A DNA stretch of 30,401 nucleotides from Beroe ovata (lineage: Eukaryota; Ctenophora; Nuda; Beroida; Beroidae), in the NCBI GenBank assembly GCA_946803715.1, contig CAMPET010000028.1:71090-101490 (forward strand), written 5' to 3'. Under the pieces are notes generated by a model. That model saw only the letters and a program-made list of their open reading frames with translations, made no database searches and was not told where the DNA came from. Positions 1 through 9,583 of the stretch are shown in pieces. Numbering within the stretch: position 1 is the first letter of the stretch; each line of letters opens with the position of its first letter. Both the position numbers and the translations under genes were made by a program.

Positions 1-46
1 TGTGTGTGCAGTGTGTGTGTGCAGTGTGTTTGTGTTTGCGTGCTAA
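1..46. repeat. TG-rich microsatellite
   Basis: GTGTGTGTGCA-type simple repeat at the window edge, inside a TMC intron that ends at the acceptor at 102-103. Confidence 0.85.
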
Positions 47-103
47 CACCTAACTTTTCAAAAAAATTAGGCGTTAGCTCTTTCCAACCCTGCTCCATTT
101 CAG

Positions 104-2876
104 GCTCGTTATCATCGATTTCGGAGTGTTTTGCACGGCAATATTCCTATCGGAGTGGTGCAGACGATTCTTCGTGGATTACAACAGCTTCTTCAGGAGG
201 AAATTCGGTGAGAATTGTGTTCGTTTTGTATTCATTACTTTTTTGTATTCATTACTTTTTTGTATTCATTGCTTTTTTGTATTCGCTACTTTGATTCATC
301 ACTGCTTTGATTCATCACTACTTTGATTTATTCATATTCACTACTTTGATTTATCAAGTGGCAAAAGTCGCAGCGTGTCAGTAGTATAGGTGTGAGGCGC
401 TGCATGCTGGTTGGCGCATTATTAATTCTCTACTCTTCGAAGCCAGATTTCTTTTGACTGGGGGTGCCGATGGTCACGGTGAAATATCGCGAATTTTCCA
501 TTTTTCGCTCAGTTCACCATAGAAGTTCTTCACCATTTTTCACCATCGGTACCGCCCCGTTTGACTAAAACGGGGTGGTACCATCGGTACCGGAACACCA
601 TTTTTCACCGGTACCGATGGTGAACAATGGTGACTCTGTCCACTAATACCTGTGCGGGAAAGTGGACACTGGACACATTTTGGGGCAAAATTTGCACCAC
701 CTAGTCTCCTCCCCAGATGTAACAGAGTTCAACATATCGAAGGAGGTACTGGACATCTGCTACAAACAAATGATATTTTGGAGTGCTCTCTTCTTCTGTC
801 CGCTAATTTCCGTTGTGGCATTTGTTGAGATTGTTCTCATCTTCTACTTGAAGAAGATCAGCGCTCTCAGGTCAGTATCTATGGACGAATTTCAATGTGA
901 ATGTGACCATAACAACTATGACGTCCCAAACTACCCATTCCCTGATTCACAATTCATTCAATACTCAATACTCATTCCCTGATTCACTACTAATTCCCTG
1001 ATTAACATATTTTGCATATCATTATGCTTGGTCAGTATTTGAATTATTACTGACGAAACTATAGTGGGATGAATTTCACTATTTCAATGTGAATTTGACC
1101 AGCAACTATCACGTCCCTTACTACTCATTCCCTACATTAACACTACATTTACTACTGATTCACTACTAATTCAAAAGCACTAACTCTATATCCACCACCA
1201 CTTAACCCCTGATTCACTTGCCCTGACATCTCCCTCTCTTATTCCCTGATCCCTGATTCCCTTATGTTCAGGAATGTGAAACCCCCCGAGAAAGTGATCC
1301 TAAACTCCTCGAGCTCCAGTATCATTAACGGTGTCTTCATCATTTCCCTGCTTGTTGTGTTCGTCCCTATCGGTTACATCATCTTCAACTTCGTCCCCAG
1401 CACTGAGTGAGAATATTCTCAAAATGAATCTGTTAATTGATCTGTTAATTGATATGTTAATTGATCCGTTAATTGAACTGTTAATTGATCTGTTAATTGA
1501 TCTGTTAATTGATATGTTAATTGATCTGTTAATTGATCTGTTTATTAATCTGTCAATTGATCTGTTAATTGATCCGTTAGTTGATCTGTTAATTGATCTG
1601 TTCACATTTTTGTTATTGGCCCAGCGTATTAAATCTTTCCTCTTTTTTCCTCAGTTGCGGTCCTTTTGCTGCACATCAAAGCTTTGTCGCCCCATTCAAT
1701 CTTCTGATTGACAAATCAGGTATGAATTTAGGGGTGCTTTTATAATATGCTTCTGCCTATTAATATTTCATTTTCCTCGATTATTTTTTCATCATCGAAT
1801 CCTCATCAATGTATGATAGCACACTTTTCCTCAGGAATTTTCAAGAGCTATATCCTGGAAAACCTGAAAACTACCTCGGTAGTGGTAGTGATAGCGGTGG
1901 TAACGATCATCATTATCTACTACTTTTACTCCTTGGCCCAGGCCAGGAAACTAACAATTCACTTGCTCAAGGAGCAGATAAAGGTATGATTCAATAGTTG
2001 TCATTATAGTGTGAATATTGTGAGTCTTTGACCGCGGTGTTCGAGTTGAGCGACATCCTTCTCTTGATTGCTAGTTAGTATTTTGAGAACTCTTCATAGT
2101 GATTGTAGTGAAGTTCAGTACGTTCACTCAATTTAAGTGAGGTTATACACTGATAATTAATTAATTGATAATCATAATATTACACACCACTGAATGGTCC
2201 CCTCTGGTTACAGGTGGAGAACGCTGACAAGAAGTACTTGATAGAACAGATACGGGACAACAGGGGGGACAAGTCCAGTAGTTGTGTTGTGGACGAGAGT
2301 GTGGTGAGTTTGTACTAGCGGGGAGCATAAGTTTGCCACTTTCGCCACGCGCCAGTCTTAGACCCCAACTAGTCGTGACATCTCGGGTGACGTCACCCGT
2401 GACTTCATGCGTCACTTGTCCTAACTAGTCGTGATGTCACGGATGACGTCATGCGTGACATCACGACTAATTTGGACAAGTGACGCATGACGTCACGGGT
2501 AACGTCACCCGTGATGTCACGACTAGTTGGGGTCTAACGCCAGTTTATTATAAATCACAATTTTTCTTCACTCGCTGTGGGAATATTATATATGTTTACC
2601 TTTGTCACTGCTTGTGTTTGAGCACTTGTTCTAAGAGAAGAGAAGCATATGTCTAGAGCAGACCTAGAGTACGTCATGAAACCCATTTAGACTAACTTGG
2701 TCTCTTAATGCTCATATCAAGGATCAGCACTTGCTTGATATGGTGTACTCGAGGGAAATCGATAGTTTGGATAGTTGTCAAGTTTCTTGCTGTCAATTAT
2801 CAAATTTAATGTGCTGTCAATTAATATCAACATCCCTTAGACCAGGAAGCCGGTCGTCAGATCTGTCCTGAAATAG
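104..2876 (+). CDS. TMC (transmembrane channel-like) protein, C-terminal part, 5' end outside the window
   Basis: Seven exons join in frame: 104-207, 717-870, 1272-1406, 1655-1719, 1835-1983, 2214-2303 and 2841-2876 (stop TAG). This gives 243 visible residues; upstream exons lie left of the window. All junctions are AG..GT and the phases agree. TMC proteins are multi-pass membrane proteins; in vertebrate hair cells they form mechanotransduction channels, and elsewhere they act as ion channels or channel modulators. The family signature is visible: EFNISKEVLD followed by a long hydrophobic segment, then KPPEKV, then a second membrane segment ending VPST-DCGPF (the CGPF motif of the TMC domain). 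A third strongly hydrophobic segment runs into YSLAQARKLTIHLLKEQIK, as at the end of other TMC domains. The tail is short and charged. No other family fits this order. The precise subfamily and channel activity cannot be judged. The last exon is uncertain; see the alternative at 3416-3538. Confidence 0.88.
225..357. repeat. tandem repeat of a TTTGTATTCATTACTT unit in TMC intron
   Basis: About three good copies of a 16-17 bp unit (GTATTCATTACTTTTTT) are followed by degenerate TTTGATTCATCACTAC copies. They lie just after the donor of the first visible TMC exon. Open frames across it are repeat artefacts. Confidence 0.8.
460..640. repeat. cluster of inverted and direct GGTACCGATGGTGAA motifs (possible mobile-element relic)
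   Basis: The motif (C)ACCATCGGTACC and its complement GGTACCGATGGTG recur in both orientations. A perfect hairpin CCCCGTTT-gacta-AAACGGGG lies at 555-575. CACCATTTTTCACC is repeated as well. The cluster lies in a TMC intron. It resembles a decayed palindromic element, but I see no clear terminal repeats or target duplication. Confidence 0.5.
940..1262. repeat. degenerate CTGATTCACTACTAATTCC repeats in TMC intron
   Basis: The words TTCCCTGATT, GATTCACTAC and CATTCCCT recur irregularly through the intron between the exons ending at 870 and starting at 1272. No coding signal is seen. Confidence 0.6.
1428..1606. repeat. 12-bp minisatellite, unit CTGTTAATTGAT, about 15 copies
   Basis: Near-perfect 12-bp units fill most of the intron 1407-1654. 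Since 12 is a multiple of three and the unit lacks stops in some frames, long open frames appear on both strands (LLIDLLID on +, NRSINRSI on -). These are not genes. Confidence 0.95.
2358..2537. mobile_element. 180-bp near-perfect palindromic MITE with 8-bp target duplication
   Basis: The whole element is an inverted repeat. Termini are TTAGACCCCAACTAGTCGTG and its exact complement, and the 90-bp arms differ at only about six positions. It is flanked by CGCCAGTC (2350-2357) and CGCCAGTT (2538-2545), a 7/8 match as expected of an 8-bp target-site duplication (seen with hAT-type elements among others). It contains no coding sequence. The arms contain repeated TGACGTCA/TGACGTCAC words, the CREB/ATF core. 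It sits in the last intron of the TMC gene. The superfamily is inferred from duplication length only. Confidence 0.85.
2841..2876 (+). CDS. candidate short terminal exon of the TMC gene
   Basis: The preceding exon ends in phase 0 at 2303. After an acceptor reading CCCTTAG at 2834-2840, frame 0 gives TRKPVVRSVLK and a TAG stop. The polypyrimidine tract is weak. An exon this short needs the phase match to be believed, and it does match. It competes with the stronger acceptor at 3415. Confidence 0.5.
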   Translation, partial: TRKPVVRSVLK

Positions 2877-3415
2877 AATTTGGTAATTATCAAGCATGAA
2901 CAAAATTGTGATGTAAAGCATGATGCATTACTCTCATTCTCAATGTCATGTGATCTTTCCTTGTGAATGTGAATAATAATATGTCCGATAGAGCTTGTGA
3001 TACCATCTTTTTTTCCGATAATTCTTCACGTTTTTGTACCTATATATTCTCTTGATCTTTTATTTTCTTGATGTGCATGCATCTCTAATCTCTATTATCC
3101 CACAACTGTTATCAACTATCTCGTGTTTCTTCTCTCAACTCACCCAGAATCACACCCACACCAATATCATAGGTTACATTCCCGGTCCCGGTTTTTTTGT
3201 CCCGGCTGAACACGATTGAAAATGCGATCCCGGTCGATCATTGACCACACCCACACCCACAGGTCCACTATAAGATAAGGTNATTTCCTAACTCATGATT
3301 CTGAGTATATCGATGCTATTCAATAGATTTGCAACTCGGAGTGAAAATTTATCTTCAGTTCCAGTTTCCTTATGCCCAAAGAATGAGAATATATCTAACA
3401 TCCCCTCCTTTTCAG

Positions 3416-3538
3416 ATAACTGACGTAACGCAATCTGAGGAATCCTCACCTTCTTTGAAAGATGATAGACTTGAACTCAATAGTTTTAAACTGGCCGATA
3501 GACTATCCTCTATCAGGTCGTTGTGTGGTATCTTATAG
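3416..3538 (+). CDS. candidate alternative terminal exon of the TMC gene
   Basis: A strong acceptor (CCCCTCCTTTTCAG, ending at 3415) opens a frame that continues phase 0 from the donor after 2303. It encodes 40 residues, beginning ITDVTQSEESSPSLKDDR and ending in TAG at 3536-3538. The Ser/Glu/Asp-rich composition suits a cytoplasmic tail. Either this exon or the one at 2841-2876 ends the gene, or both are used as alternative 3' exons. Transcript data would decide. It could also be a chance open frame of 41 codons. Confidence 0.45.
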   Translation: MTDVTQSEESSPSLKDDRLELNSFKLADRLSSIRSLCGIL

Positions 3539-3898
3539 CTTAAATTATGAAGACGTTTGGTGAAAGAAGTCCGTCTGTAAAATTAGTGAGATTATGAGCC
3601 TCTTATGAAGAATCATAGATAGTTTTACATTTGGTTGTCAGAAGAGTTGTTTCACTTGTTATGCGCAAGACGATAGGCGAGAATGAAGCCGAACGACTGA
3701 AGACGCCCAGTGGTCAATGGATCTGTGACTCGGTGAGCTCACCAGTCACCTCACACCTGCCTGAATGTGTTGCCAAATGCATTGAGCCCTCACACGTGTT
3801 ATGCAAGAAGGCGCGATCGCCAAATATTTTCATTCTTGAGGAAGTAATCGCGCGCGTTGCGCGCGACATGGGGCCTTGCGGAACACGGATTTGTACGA

Positions 3899-3956
3899 GA
3901 AGGTCCCTTATAAGCAACTATGAATAGTATATAATGTTACTGCATAAGGGACCTTC
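3899..3956. repeat. 58-bp hairpin with 13-bp perfect arms
   Basis: GAAGGTCCCTTAT (3899-3911) is exactly complementary to ATAAGGGACCTTC (3944-3956), with further partial pairing inward (AAGCAAC against GTTACTG). It could be a short MITE or a structured RNA. No clear target duplication was found. Confidence 0.7.
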
Positions 3957-4217
3957 AGGAACACCGTACCCCGCATACATTGAGATTAATATCAAATATG
4001 TTTATGATTTTCTTTCACTAATGATTTTTTTTGATAATTCTTATTTTTGCCTCTTTTCGAACATGATCAATCGACACTGACTCCGAATCACCTCCGATGT
4101 AGGATAAAAAGGCTTCCCTGGCGAGTTATGGGATTTGGTAATATCATGTGACCAGACATTTTCCCACTTAATCGAATTTCAACCCTCGAGTTGGGTCAGG
4201 GTTTGGAAGTTTTCTGT

Positions 4218-4244
4218 GGGTTAGGGTTAGGGTTTGGGTTTGGG
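4218..4244. repeat. short TTAGGG/TTTGGG run
   Basis: GGGTTAGGGTTAGGGTTTGGGTTTGGG resembles animal telomere repeats but has only about four units. It is interstitial and too short to be called a telomere. Confidence 0.6.
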
Positions 4245-5049
4245 ATGATGTGGATTATGGGTCAGGAAACCGAGAAAACATAATCATGTGGTGAAATGAA
4301 AGCAATGGATTAAGTATTAAGTAAGAGCTGCAGAGGCGTGTGGTAGATTTGTAAGTTATGAAATTGGGGTACATGGTATTCGAGTGACTCAGGGGGTTTT
4401 GGGGGCGAAATTGACTTTTCACTTGAATCTCATTTTCACACTGGACAACAATTATATTCCACGAATATGAGGTACCTTCATGACACTTTTTGTTGAAATT
4501 TTATTCTGCACCCATAACATTTGTATTTAGAAATGTGCTATTTTTTCACAAAACTTTGATGTGCTTATTATTTAATGAGTAATTTGACATGCAATCAGCC
4601 AAAAAGCTACCATGAACTGAGTTGAGCCTGTAGACACTTTAAGGAGATATTCTTCGGATGTTGTTAATCTGATTTTACCTCTGGTAAGGGTGGAATCTTG
4701 ATTGCACAGCACCTGCAGTAGAGCAAAACCCTACAAGTGATTAGTATAGTAATCTATATTATAAATCGCGAATTCTGTTTGTATTATCTATCTACGTATC
4801 GGCACATGCAAGTTTTGAGAGAAAGTGACCATTGCTATGGTGACTAGTGGAGATGAGTGTGCATGTTGTTAGTTGTTTCTGAGTTGTTGCATTGGTTTTA
4901 TGGATTATTTTGAGAGTTTGAGCCGGGTTCCCCAGATGTCTAAGCTATCTCCACCCATGTCACCTTTTGGTACCTATTCAGCACACGCACTCTGAACAGG
5001 TCCCCTAGTGTACTTTCAATTCTGAACAAGGCTTATTCAGAATAGCGCC

Positions 5050-8000
5050 ATGACAAGACGAGGGGCCACAAGATTGGCTAGAGGAAACACGGAAAGCCTG
5101 ACCCAGTCAATCAATGAAGTGATTCTCCAAGAGTGCCATAATCTTTACACTGAAGGAGAAGATTCTCTTATAAGCATTGGTGATGATCTAGGCATAACCA
5201 TTGAGCCTCCAAGAAAAAAGATAAACATTATGCTTATTGGTATGTCTATGAATGATCTATGAATGAAAGGATAAATTTTCTGTGAGATTGTTGTTCTGTA
5301 TAATTATATATCAGGAAACCATTCCGCTGGGAAAAGCAGTTTCATAAACTGGTATATAGAAGAGACAATTCAAAGGACAGGAGTGGCTATTGAAACACAA
5401 GGTTTCACTCTGGTCACAAGTGGCAAAAGAAGAGAAACTTTGACGGGTGAGTTTAGATTTAATTCCTGATCACAAATAAAAGTCTTGAAGTTGTTGCAAT
5501 GCTAGTCAGATTCAGATGAATAATTTCATAATGGAAAATACCTACGCATACAAATATTCATTGTCCCTGGCTTACAAAATTTCATAAAAAAGTATCTTCG
5601 GAACGCTGATCATGATCATCCAGGTCTGTTATCTTCTCCATCCTGACAAGGCATTAATCAGATTTCCATCAAGTCCCGATAACTTAAAAAAGACATCTGT
5701 ACCATTAGTCGAAAAATCCACAATTCCTGTTGCAATGGATGAATAGAATGCCCTGTCTTTGTTACCTTATGCAATGAGCGAGTCATCTCCACTTGCAAGT
5801 TTACGTTTGCGTTGACCACCTCTTCTTCTACTTACTGGTCCTGTGAAAACCATAACTTAAGGCACTCATATGAGTGTCAATTCTAAAATTTTCACACCTG
5901 ATGATTGCATTGTTGCTTACCAAAAGCAATGTTTTGCTCAGAATGTTCCATTTTCATCTCTTTGCCTGATTCTTCTGTGAGACCTGGATATGAGGGAAAT
6001 ATCAAAATTAGTCATTGACCAATCAGGTATATGTTATGAGAAGTATTGACTTGTTATTGTTGTTTCAGTCTCATTCGAAACTTACCAAAAGTCAAAACTT
6101 GTTCATCTGACAGTTCACTGCCCTCTGATGACACACTGAAATATAGTTTCTAAATAAGTTTCATACAGCGAACCCATCATGATTCATGAAAGTGACTTCC
6201 AATGAATGAGCATGCTAAAAGATATGACATAAACGTGCATACCTTGCTGCATGAGCATAGTCCCACTTGACCATGAGCAAGAAGCACAGGAACCAGCAAG
6301 TGAAACCAGTAGCTGATCTCCCCATGATGTCTACTAGCTCTGCTGTCGGGATTCGCTCTTAAATACTACTCCTACTGACAGTCACGTGGCTATAATGTCA
6401 AGTTAATTGGAAGTACCAATATAATGCAGAACTAGGGAGCTTAGACCGAAGTTTCACAATATATATAGTGCAGACAACGCCTGATGGAGTTTTTATCACC
6501 CAAAGTCATGCACTGGAGTACAGATAAGCTCATCAAATGTCACATATCATATAATATTGCTCGATGATGCTGAATACTGATGAAAGCGACTGAATGTTTG
6601 CCATAGTTGGACAATGCAGTTGTCGCTACCTTTCACAATAATTTCAAATTATAGTGTGGTGTAATCACTGTCTTAATAACGGCGAAATTATGGACCCAAT
6701 ATAAATTTTTAATTTCGATGCCTGTCTAATAAAACGGTTTATTACAATTCTTTTGGTGAAATTGAACCTTCAAGGAATCGAGCATGATCACAGCAGACAA
6801 ATTGTATGAAGAAATTTATCCTGAATCATGGAAAACTAACGAAATTTGGAGAGCAATGAACATTTTTCAATTTCAGGGACGGCAACTGTTCATTTCTATC
6901 CTATGTTGAAGGAGCTTTTATCCACCGATAAGATCATCGACTATCTTGCAACTGAGGTAAACTTCCAACAGACACTAGCTCAATAATACACCAACACCTT
7001 AGCACACTTACACCTTGCACAAAAATAAACGTACACCATAACGTAGCAACACTCTGACATCACACACTGCCGTTGCCATGACAATAACACAATCACGCTG
7101 ACACCGTTATACTTGCTGACACCACAACTCTGACACCAGGTGACAACGAGTAAACAGAAGAAATTCCCGCTCATCACCTTCATTGACACCCCCGGACTGG
7201 TGGACGGAGAGATGCTCTATCCATTCAATGTGGACGAGGCCATTCAATGGATGGGACGCAAGTGAGTGTGCTATTTCGGGTCTCCATCCTGATTATTCGT
7301 ACTTATAGTTTCTTGCTTGTCAAAAAGTTCTTTTTCATGGCATCTCTTTATGATCCTCATCCCAGTTTACAAATTCACATAGTTAGACCTTTTCCAATTC
7401 TTGATTTCTGGAAATATATGAATTATAATGTTTTTTCCCAGGTGCGACTTGATATTCGTCTTCTTCGATCCTATTGGCCAGGCTCTGTGCAAGCGAACAC
7501 TCAACATTGTGGAGCATCTCAATGAGTTTGCTGGAGACAAGATGCGGTATAAGATACTCGAGATTTCCGTCCCTCAGCATGAAAACTCTTTCATGAGGAG
7601 ATCTATCGAATAGACGTATCCATAGAACCCACGAAATTCAGCGATTCCTATTGCCGTTATCGTCTCTCCCCCAGGTTTTATCTCAGCAAGGCGGACACTG
7701 CCGGTACAGAGACAGACCGACAGAAAGTTCTCATGCAAATCGTGCAGGAGCTGTGCAAACGACCTGGTCTCAACAAAACAGGTGAGTGCAAGCAGCTACG
7801 GTATTGGAACTTTTGGGGAGAAATTGCGGGAAAAATTGGAGAAATTGTGGGAAAAATTGGAAGAAAAGGTTATGCGGAAAAATGGTATGACACTTTAAAT
7901 CGCAGGTTTTGATATGCCGACTATCTATATCCCGAGTCTTGTTCAGAACGAAAAACAGCGATGTGTGAATCAAATTGAAGAGGTGAGTTAAAATGGTATC

Positions 8001-9583
8001 ATGGATGAAACCATCGAAACGAAGTGGTTTCATAAAAGTTGGATTAAAATAGTGCCAGAAAAATGATTAGTGGTGGCTGGTATCAAGAGCAAGTGGTGTC
8101 CACAGTAGTGATGTCTAGCGGTTCCAGTGAAAAGTGGTGTCAACAGTTAAAGTGGTGTCAAGATGGAGCAACTAGTTTGTTACCTATGATCATTCTCAGG
8201 TGTGCAATGACGTTGACAAGTCAATCGCTCACACTCTACAAAGCATACTGAACACCCTGGACAAAGACTGTGACATGCTGATTGATAAGATAGATGAGGC
8301 ACTACAAACAGATGCGTTCCATGGGAAACACAACATCAAAGCTCATTCATGGGTGAGGTTCAGAGCCCTGATAAGCTTGTATATTATCTTGGCAAGGGCG
8401 ATTCAAAATCGAACTGTAATTACAATCGATAAAATGCCGACTTGACGTCGATTTGAACCCTGATTTTTGGAAGATTTCCATGATATTACGGGCAACTATT
8501 TCAGTGGCTCCTGTTTTCGACCCTTGGTTATGGAATGTTCCTGCTACTTCTCACACAGCTAGTTTTCTCTATTCTCAGCATATCTGTTAGTACCCAGTTA
8601 ATCAGATGGACATATATCTAGATGTTCATTTATTCGAGAAATCAAATGATACAAATATCAATCCCTCAGTTTTTGAGTTCGGTATCTGGCGAAGAAACTG
8701 CGACATTAATCTTCACAACAATCAAACCCGGTAAAACTTATCGTCACTGAGTTGCTTCCTTCTTTCGATTTCGAAACTTCTCCATACCTTGTAGCAACCA
8801 CATTTTACCTCAGTTTTAGAGCTGTTCTCGCTGATACCAGAGGACAACAAACACTTTGTCTTTGCTGCTCTTATCGGAACTAACATCTTGTTCTTCCTTC
8901 TTGCTAAGGTAAGATTCTTCTCGAATTGAGGATTCTTTGGCTGTCCTTCAACTTTAGATAGGATGTTCTTGTTCTGGCAATAATCCAAGTTCCTACTAAT
9001 TGGATCCAAGGTTCTACTTGGATCATTAAGATTCACTTAGACTTATTTCTTGGCTTATCAGAGTTAGTGTGGATGTTTATAGTACGATACATCATAATAT
9101 AATATGAACGCTTCCTTGATTTGTGCTCATGTACCCACGTCATTTTACTCAAATAAACTGTCGGATGCGGAATCCATGCGACATAAGTTGTGTATCTCGG
9201 CGCGCTCAAGGTAATTTAATGCGGCGCGCGCGTGTCGCGCGCAGCATTTTCTTTTATCCGATTTGTGGTAGGCGGTGTTCGCGCGGGAAGAAGAGGATCT
9301 TGTGATGGAAACTTCCGGAATGAAAAAGTTTCCCCACCTGAAGCACCTTTTTCTTAAGGATGAAAATTTTCTCTAAGAGCGAACTGAGAAATCATCAGTG
9401 CTTCCTCATAATTCAAGATAAGTATCAAGTTACCCATGGTTTCAGATTCTGTCGCGGACAAAACCTCGGCTATCGTCAAGAACGAAGAAACAGCACGCAA
9501 ATCGCCGCAAGTTGCTCACAGATACGATAAAGATTAAGCAGGCTGACATGTATTCTAAGTATTTAGCTCAATGTGGCGAATAG
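5050..9583 (+). CDS. dynamin-superfamily GTPase with C-terminal membrane segments, complete 427 aa
   Basis: Eleven exons join in frame: 5050-5239, 5315-5446, 6877-6956, 7140-7261, 7442-7546, 7675-7781, 7906-7982, 8200-8352, 8505-8589, 8814-8908 and 9446-9583 (TAG). The P-loop GNHSAGKSS (residues 64-72) has the dynamin/EHD-type GxxxxGKSS form and is split by intron 1. DTPG (150-153) is G3, and LSKAD (213-217) fits the G4 guanine-specificity motif. The helical part after G4 carries conserved-looking VQELCKRPG. Residues about 323-350 and 365-380 are hydrophobic, followed by a very basic tail (SRTKKQHANRRK). This suggests a membrane-anchored GTPase that binds or remodels membranes; that role is inference from the superfamily. 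The start was chosen as the first ATG of the open frame, in a good context (GCGCCATGA). The exon 9 donor (TTA|GTACCC) is the weakest junction; it was chosen because it alone gives the phase needed by exon 10. Confidence 0.85.
5447..5766. other. intron of the GTPase gene, downstream flank of the nested gene
   Basis: No coding signal. TTTAAT at 5458-5463 reads ATTAAA on the minus strand and could be a polyadenylation signal for the nested gene about 300 nt past its stop. That is weak evidence. Confidence 0.4.
5767..6325 (-). CDS. nested antisense gene: secreted 89-aa peptide precursor
   Basis: This four-exon gene lies entirely within intron 2 of the GTPase gene on the opposite strand. Exons, 5' to 3' on -: 6325-6243, 6135-6086, 5983-5921, 5840-5767 (TAA at 5769-5767). 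Donors are GTATGC, GTAAGT and GTAAGC; acceptors are TTTCAG, ATCCAG and TTCACAG. Phases 2, 1 and 1 match at every junction, total 270 nt. Residues 1-26 form a clear signal peptide (hydrophobic core FTCWFLCFLLMV, likely cleavage after YAHA). The mature part has no cysteine. It is acidic (SEGSELSDEQ, LTEESGKEM) and then turns basic near the end (SRRRGGQRKRK), giving dibasic sites typical of processed peptide precursors. Exons 2 and 3 both end in a Phe then a split Gly codon (VLTFG, NIAFG), hinting at a duplicated segment. I recognise no family. A secreted peptide or prohormone-like function is inference. Confidence 0.8.
6358..6365 (-). promoter_or_regulatory. TATA-like element of the nested antisense gene
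   Basis: On the minus strand TATTTAAG lies about 40 nt upstream of the ATG at 6325. A TATA box at this distance would place the transcript start about 10 nt before the start codon, so the leader would be very short. Confidence 0.4.
6366..6876. other. rest of GTPase intron 2, upstream of the nested gene
   Basis: AT-rich sequence with no coding signal or clear repeat. It would contain the promoter region of the nested minus-strand gene. Confidence 0.5.
6975..7139. repeat. CTGACACCAC satellite-like repeat in GTPase intron 3
   Basis: Degenerate units with CTGACACCAC, TCTGACAT and CTGACACC are the reverse complement of the GTGGTGTCAG repeat at 28090-29245. They fill the intron before the exon at 7140. 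Confidence 0.65.
8063..8165. repeat. GTGGTGTCA satellite-like repeat in GTPase intron 7
   Basis: Units AGTGGTGTCCACAG, AAGTGGTGTCAACAG and AAGTGGTGTCAAGA are a second intronic outpost of the same repeat family. The open frame here is a repeat artefact. Confidence 0.65.

Larger units (their letters stand above)
3539..5049. other. intergenic region between the TMC and GTPase genes
   Basis: No supported gene. It contains the 58-bp hairpin at 3899-3956, a CGCGCG-rich palindromic patch near 3849-3866, a short telomere-like run at 4218-4244, and AT-rich sequence. A dyad GTGACCATTGCTATGGTGAC at 4827-4846 lies about 200 bp before the GTPase start and may belong to its promoter. The open frame at 3631-3927 shows no family resemblance and overlaps the hairpin. 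Confidence 0.6.

Noticed and set aside
1300-1711. Open frames NRSINRSI (-) and LLIDLLID (+)
   Set aside because: Both arise from the 12-bp minisatellite in a TMC intron. They are not conserved-looking proteins.
3631-3927. 98-codon + frame between TMC and the GTPase
   Set aside because: No domain and no splice or start context; its 3' end lies in the 58-bp hairpin. Probably chance.
4218-4244. Telomere end
   Set aside because: Only about four imperfect TTAGGG/TTTGGG units, with genes on both sides.
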